From Blautia pseudococcoides (GTDB taxonomy: Bacteria; Bacillota; Clostridia; Lachnospirales; Lachnospiraceae), in the NCBI RefSeq assembly GCF_001689125.2, contig NZ_CP015405.2, positions 2,266,001-2,330,000 on the forward strand: a stretch of 64,000 nucleotides of DNA, written 5' to 3'. Positions 59,650 to 64,000 of the stretch are shown here, piece after piece. The position numbers and the translations under genes are program-made. The notes below the pieces were generated by a model that was given only the letters and a program-made list of their open reading frames with translations, was not told the DNA's origin and ran no database searches. Within the stretch, counting starts at the first letter, position 1. Each line of letters opens with the position of its first letter.

Positions 59650-59759
59650 AGACTGCTCTCCTCTTCTCTCAGGATGTATCCGCAATATCCATTTTCTGTT
59701 TTTATATATCTTATCTGAACTTGCTCCCCTACCTGATAGGTATTATCCCAATCCGGCAT
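59646..59759 (-). CDS. Very small hypothetical protein (37 aa)
   Basis: A 37-residue product, MPDWDNTYQVGEQVQIRYI followed by KTENGYCGYILREEESSL, starts at ATG 59759 with CGGAGA upstream. The pattern hydrophobic-Gly-Glu-x-Val-x-Ile-Arg-Tyr looks like a small beta-barrel (SH3-like) fragment. It is coupled by overlap to the 44-aa gene, so the two form a micro-operon. An upstream in-frame extension has no binding site. Confidence 0.45.
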   Translation of the reverse strand: MPDWDNTYQVGEQVQIRYIKTENGYCGYILREEESSL

Positions 59760-59879
59760 TGTATCTCCGCGTCTAGACTCCTTTTCTGTGGCACCGATAC
59801 TTTCACTTAAAGATATGATACATTTTTTTCTGTAAGAAACAATCAAAAAGAAACGGAATCCCTGCATGATCAGCAATCA

Positions 59880-60190
59880 TGGTCCACTGCATAAAATACT
59901 GGGTTACTGTTCTCAGCAACAGGCTTCGTGATGCGCAGACATGGAAATCTGCTTCATGCCGGGCTGGCAGTCCTACGAATTTTCCTGCTGGGTGCATGAT
60001 AACATCCCGCAGGATAGTGGCTATAGGAACAGTAGCCATACAAGCATTATTCACCAAAATCTATTGGTTTGCTTCCCCGTGGTCTTATGCTCTATATATT
60101 GGCTTTTTTCTATATTGACCTTTTAGGTAAATATAGTTACAATAAATATTAACCTAATAGGTAAATTTTTGATATTAAAAAGGAGATAGC
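59880..60190. other. Intergenic region upstream of the TetR pseudogene
   Basis: Open frames exist on both strands but none has a binding site or recognised family. Near the right end (60148-60166) the palindrome ATTAACCTAATAGGTAAAT, with a related half site at 60121-60131, is a plausible TetR operator. Confidence 0.4.
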
Positions 60191-60191
60191 A

Positions 60192-60822
60192 ATGCCCGTA
60201 AAACTAGCTGGTCCCTCAAAAAAGAGACGCTATACTAAATGCAGCGCTAAAAGAATTTTCATCACAAGGTTATGACAAAGCTTCAACAAATATCATAGCT
60301 AAGGAGGCCGGAATCTCGAAAGCTCTCATGTTCCACTATGTCAGCAGTAAGCAATAGCTCTTTTTCGTAGTTTATGATTATTTTACCGATTTGATCAGGA
60401 GGGAGTATTTTGAACAAATGGACTTTAACGAGAGATATATTTTTGCCAGACTACAGCAGTCATATTTTCTACAGCTCAAGCTAACAGAAGAATATCCCTG
60501 GATTTTAAATGTTAATAAACTATCACGCCATACAAATTCCGAGGAGGTAAAAAAGAAGCTGCAAGATAAGAGAAAACAGGAACATGCAGACTGCTATCCT
60601 AAGCTATTTGATGATATAGATGAAAGCCTGTTCAGAAAAGGATTGGAGATAAATACATGTAAACAGTTTATCTTCTGGTCCAACGTTGGATTTACAGATA
60701 AAATCTTAGAGGAGATTAGAAACAATGCGTTCCCTCATGTTGACGGAGAAACTGTCATACATAAACTTGATCATTACTTTGCAGAACTGCGCAAGATATT
60801 TTATGCGTCAGATAATTTGTAA
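60192..60822 (+). pseudogene. TetR family regulator pseudogene
   Basis: Starting at ATG 60192, the frame must shift in an A6 run (about 60219-60224) to continue as KRDAILNAALKEFSSQGYDKAS, then NIIAKEAGISKALMFHYVSSKQ. A TAG (60355-60357) then interrupts where SKK-x-LF is usual. The ligand domain (from 60358) is open to 60822 and looks normal in length. Two separate lesions, a frameshift and a stop, make a sequencing error less likely. The repressor is probably dead, which would leave the downstream M23 gene unregulated. Confidence 0.8.
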
Positions 60823-60880
60823 ATCTGCAGCTTAAAGCCTTGGCCGGAAAAGAAAACCGCCAAATTTACGGAGGTACAAA

Positions 60881-61591
60881 ATGAATGAGCAATACACACC
60901 TGTGATCATGGACTTCCCACTGAGAGGTGAATGGTTCTCTCCCAACACCCCCGGAGCACGGATTCCAAGCCACGGGACAAATCGGTTCGGAACACGGTAC
61001 GCCTATGACTTTTTACAAGTCGACTGGAAACGAAGAGGTCATCCCAGTTATCAAACGCATTGGCTTAACTATTTACTTTTTGGTGTTCCGCTGCAAAAAT
61101 GCTATTGTTGGGGAGAAAATATCTACGCCCCCTGTGATGGAACAGTTGTTGACGCAAAAGATAATCATAGGGAAAGATCCAGAGCACATCTTATTTCAGA
61201 TATGTTTGTTGCTGTCAGAAGTTCACATTTTTATAATCCCCGGAAAGATGATATACAGTCCATAGCCGGGAATCATATTATCATAAAATGTAACGAACAC
61301 GTGTATGCGGCTTTCGCCCATCTTCAATGCGGCTCCATCAAAGTTATTGCAGGCCAAAAGGTTAAGAGGGGAGATGTTTTGGGTAAAATCGGACATTCCG
61401 GAAATTCCTTTTTTCCTCATATGCATTTTCAGCTTATGGATGATAAGGATATGAATTCAGCACAGAGGGTTCCCTGCGCGTTTAAACAGTATGAAGTGTT
61501 TAGAAATGGCAGGTGGGAAACTGTGAAGAAAGGGATTCCAACAGATATGGACAGAATTCGATTTCCACATTCTGCAGCAGCTCAGAGATAA
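60881..61591 (+). CDS. M23 family metallopeptidase
   Basis: A 236-residue LytM-type protein. Zn-site candidates are RYAYDFLQVDW (Asp) and FPHMHFQLMD (HxH), with NIYAPCDGTVVDAKDNH and HVYAAFAHLQCGSIKV carrying the usual beta-strands and active-site His. Relatives cut peptidoglycan cross-bridges. There is no signal peptide or membrane helix, which is unusual for a wall hydrolase. It lies 58 bases after the TetR remnant, GGAGG precedes the ATG, and it was probably its target. Confidence 0.88.
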   Translation: MNEQYTPVIMDFPLRGEWFSPNTPGARIPSHGTNRFGTRYAYDFLQVDWKRRGHPSYQTHWLNYLLFGVPLQKCYCWGENIYAPCDGTVVDAKDNHRERSRAHLISDMFVAVRSSHFYNPRKDDIQSIAGNHIIIKCNEHVYAAFAHLQCGSIKVIAGQKVKRGDVLGKIGHSGNSFFPHMHFQLMDDKDMNSAQRVPCAFKQYEVFRNGRWETVKKGIPTDMDRIRFPHSAAAQR

Positions 61592-61644
61592 ACGCCTCTG
61601 TAGGGATTTGGCAATATCCTTTTCTCCGATATCCCTCTAATGTT

Positions 61645-61782
61645 TCAATTCCGATGGTATAAGTATGTTGAAAAATAAAATTTGTCAGGCAATAGCTGAC
61701 AATCTATTTCAATATTATCCCACTCTCTACTCACTAGGTGAACGATATACGCAAACCTCTCTTTATCAAACTGATAAATCAT
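61645..61782 (-). CDS. Small hypothetical protein (45 aa)
   Basis: The ATG at 61782 follows GAGAAGGAGAAG. The product reads MIYQFDKERFAYIVHLVSRE, then WDNIEIDCQLLPDKFYF, and could be a short intact gene or the N-terminus of a lost longer one. No family is recognised. Confidence 0.35.
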   Translation of the reverse strand: MIYQFDKERFAYIVHLVSREWDNIEIDCQLLPDKFYFSTYLYHRN

Positions 61783-61826
61783 ACACTTCTCCTTCTCTCA
61801 TTGGAAATGGATTTTAAATATAAAAC

Positions 61827-61864
61827 AAAGTGGCAAGTTTAGATTATACTAAACTTGCCACTTT
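61827..61864 (-). terminator. Intrinsic terminator after tRNA-Trp
   Basis: A perfect 15-bp stem (61827-61841 with 61850-61864) lies directly downstream of the minus-strand tRNA and is followed by a T-rich run on that strand. Confidence 0.85.
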
Positions 61865-61872
61865 ATCATCAA

Positions 61873-61943
61873 CAGGGGATGAGGGATTCGAACCCCCATC
61901 GACGGTTTTGGAGACCGGTGCTCTACCATTGAACTAATCCCCT
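61873..61943 (-). tRNA. tRNA-Trp (CCA anticodon)
   Basis: Read on the minus strand, acceptor arms AGGGGAT and ATCCCCT pair with discriminator G. The anticodon loop CTCCAAA gives anticodon CCA for tryptophan, and the T loop is TTCGAAT. The length is 71 bases and the 3' CCA is not encoded. The first anticodon-stem pair is C-T, a small irregularity. It follows the 23S gene on the same strand and is followed by a strong terminator. Confidence 0.93.
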
Positions 61944-62089
61944 ATATACTACCTATTATTATACATAAAATCTTTTTTCTTTCAAGACTTTTTTCAAAAA
62001 AAATCTATTTTTTGAAATGTACCTTCAAAACCGCATATACAAAACACAAAAACCTTTTCTCTTACCCGCCGTTCGCACTTTCGTGCTTA

Positions 62090-64000
<1,911 letters not shown>

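Noticed and set aside
59803..60118. Opposing ORFs of about 80 codons upstream of the TetR remnant
   Set aside because: Neither has a binding site or a recognisable family; they mirror each other on opposite strands.

Overview
The window looks like a chromosomal segment of a gut Lachnospiraceae bacterium (Firmicutes/Clostridia), probably Blautia or a close relative. The grounds are strong AGGAGG-type ribosome binding sites, moderate GC content, and many families typical of the group: DUF5685, DUF445, UPF0597 cysteine desulfidase, MurT/GatD, GlpP with DUF1667, methylglyoxal synthase and a YfcC carrier. Genus is an inference from gene content only.

Layout. 1-6.1 kb: the tail of a citG-like gene, two GNAT acetyltransferases, an AlkD-type DNA repair protein, a membrane protein, a DUF6179/DUF6323-like pair and a broken FtsX permease. 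6.1-11.66 kb: an AT-rich acquired island with two decayed transposition genes, a small unknown ORF and a pair of peptide-type ABC exporters. Its right edge runs into an SRPBCC gene, leaving a chimeric ORF. 11.66-15.9 kb: a D-cysteine/amino-acid catabolic operon (RidA, PLP desulfhydrase, NhaC-type carrier) opposite its YheO/DauR-like regulator, with two matching operator palindromes on the divergent promoters. 15.9-17.7 kb: recombination scars and small genes. 17.7-29.1 kb: core genes, including DUF445, cysteine desulfidase, DnaJ-TPR, DUF5685, a small alarmone synthetase, a MATE pump, an amidase, MgsA, and a lipid-kinase/GDPD/PAP2 trio.

29.14-40.03 kb: a roughly 10.8-kb element bounded by 47-bp imperfect inverted repeats. 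It appears to have inserted by a TndX/TnpX-type large serine recombinase into the bidirectional terminator between a PAP2 gene and a glycosyltransferase operon. The recombinase has lost its catalytic domain, so the element is probably immobile. Its cargo reads as one redox/detoxification operon under a LysR regulator: MerR, DHFR-like reductase, three flavodoxins (one a lipoprotein, one truncated), a DUF4405 membrane protein, monooxygenase, CMD-cupin fusion, YqhD-like alcohol dehydrogenase, MATE pump and an OmpR-type DNA-binding protein.

40.06-47.7 kb: a long minus-strand operon, glpP - glpA-like - glpB-like - DUF1667 - HAD phosphatase - sfsA - mutY - GT2. Intrinsic terminators lie in the glpP leader and between glpP and glpA, fitting GlpP antitermination. 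47.8-55.9 kb: cell-wall functions (L,D-transpeptidase, holin-like protein, MraY-like transferase, MurT/GatD), an autoregulated XRE plus small-protein pair, and a PrpR-like regulator. 56-58.8 kb: M20 amidohydrolase and YfcC carrier. 59.3-61.8 kb: several very small genes, a TetR pseudogene and an M23 peptidase. 61.87-64 kb: tRNA-Trp and the 3' part of a 23S rRNA gene on the minus strand, with no 5S gene between them.
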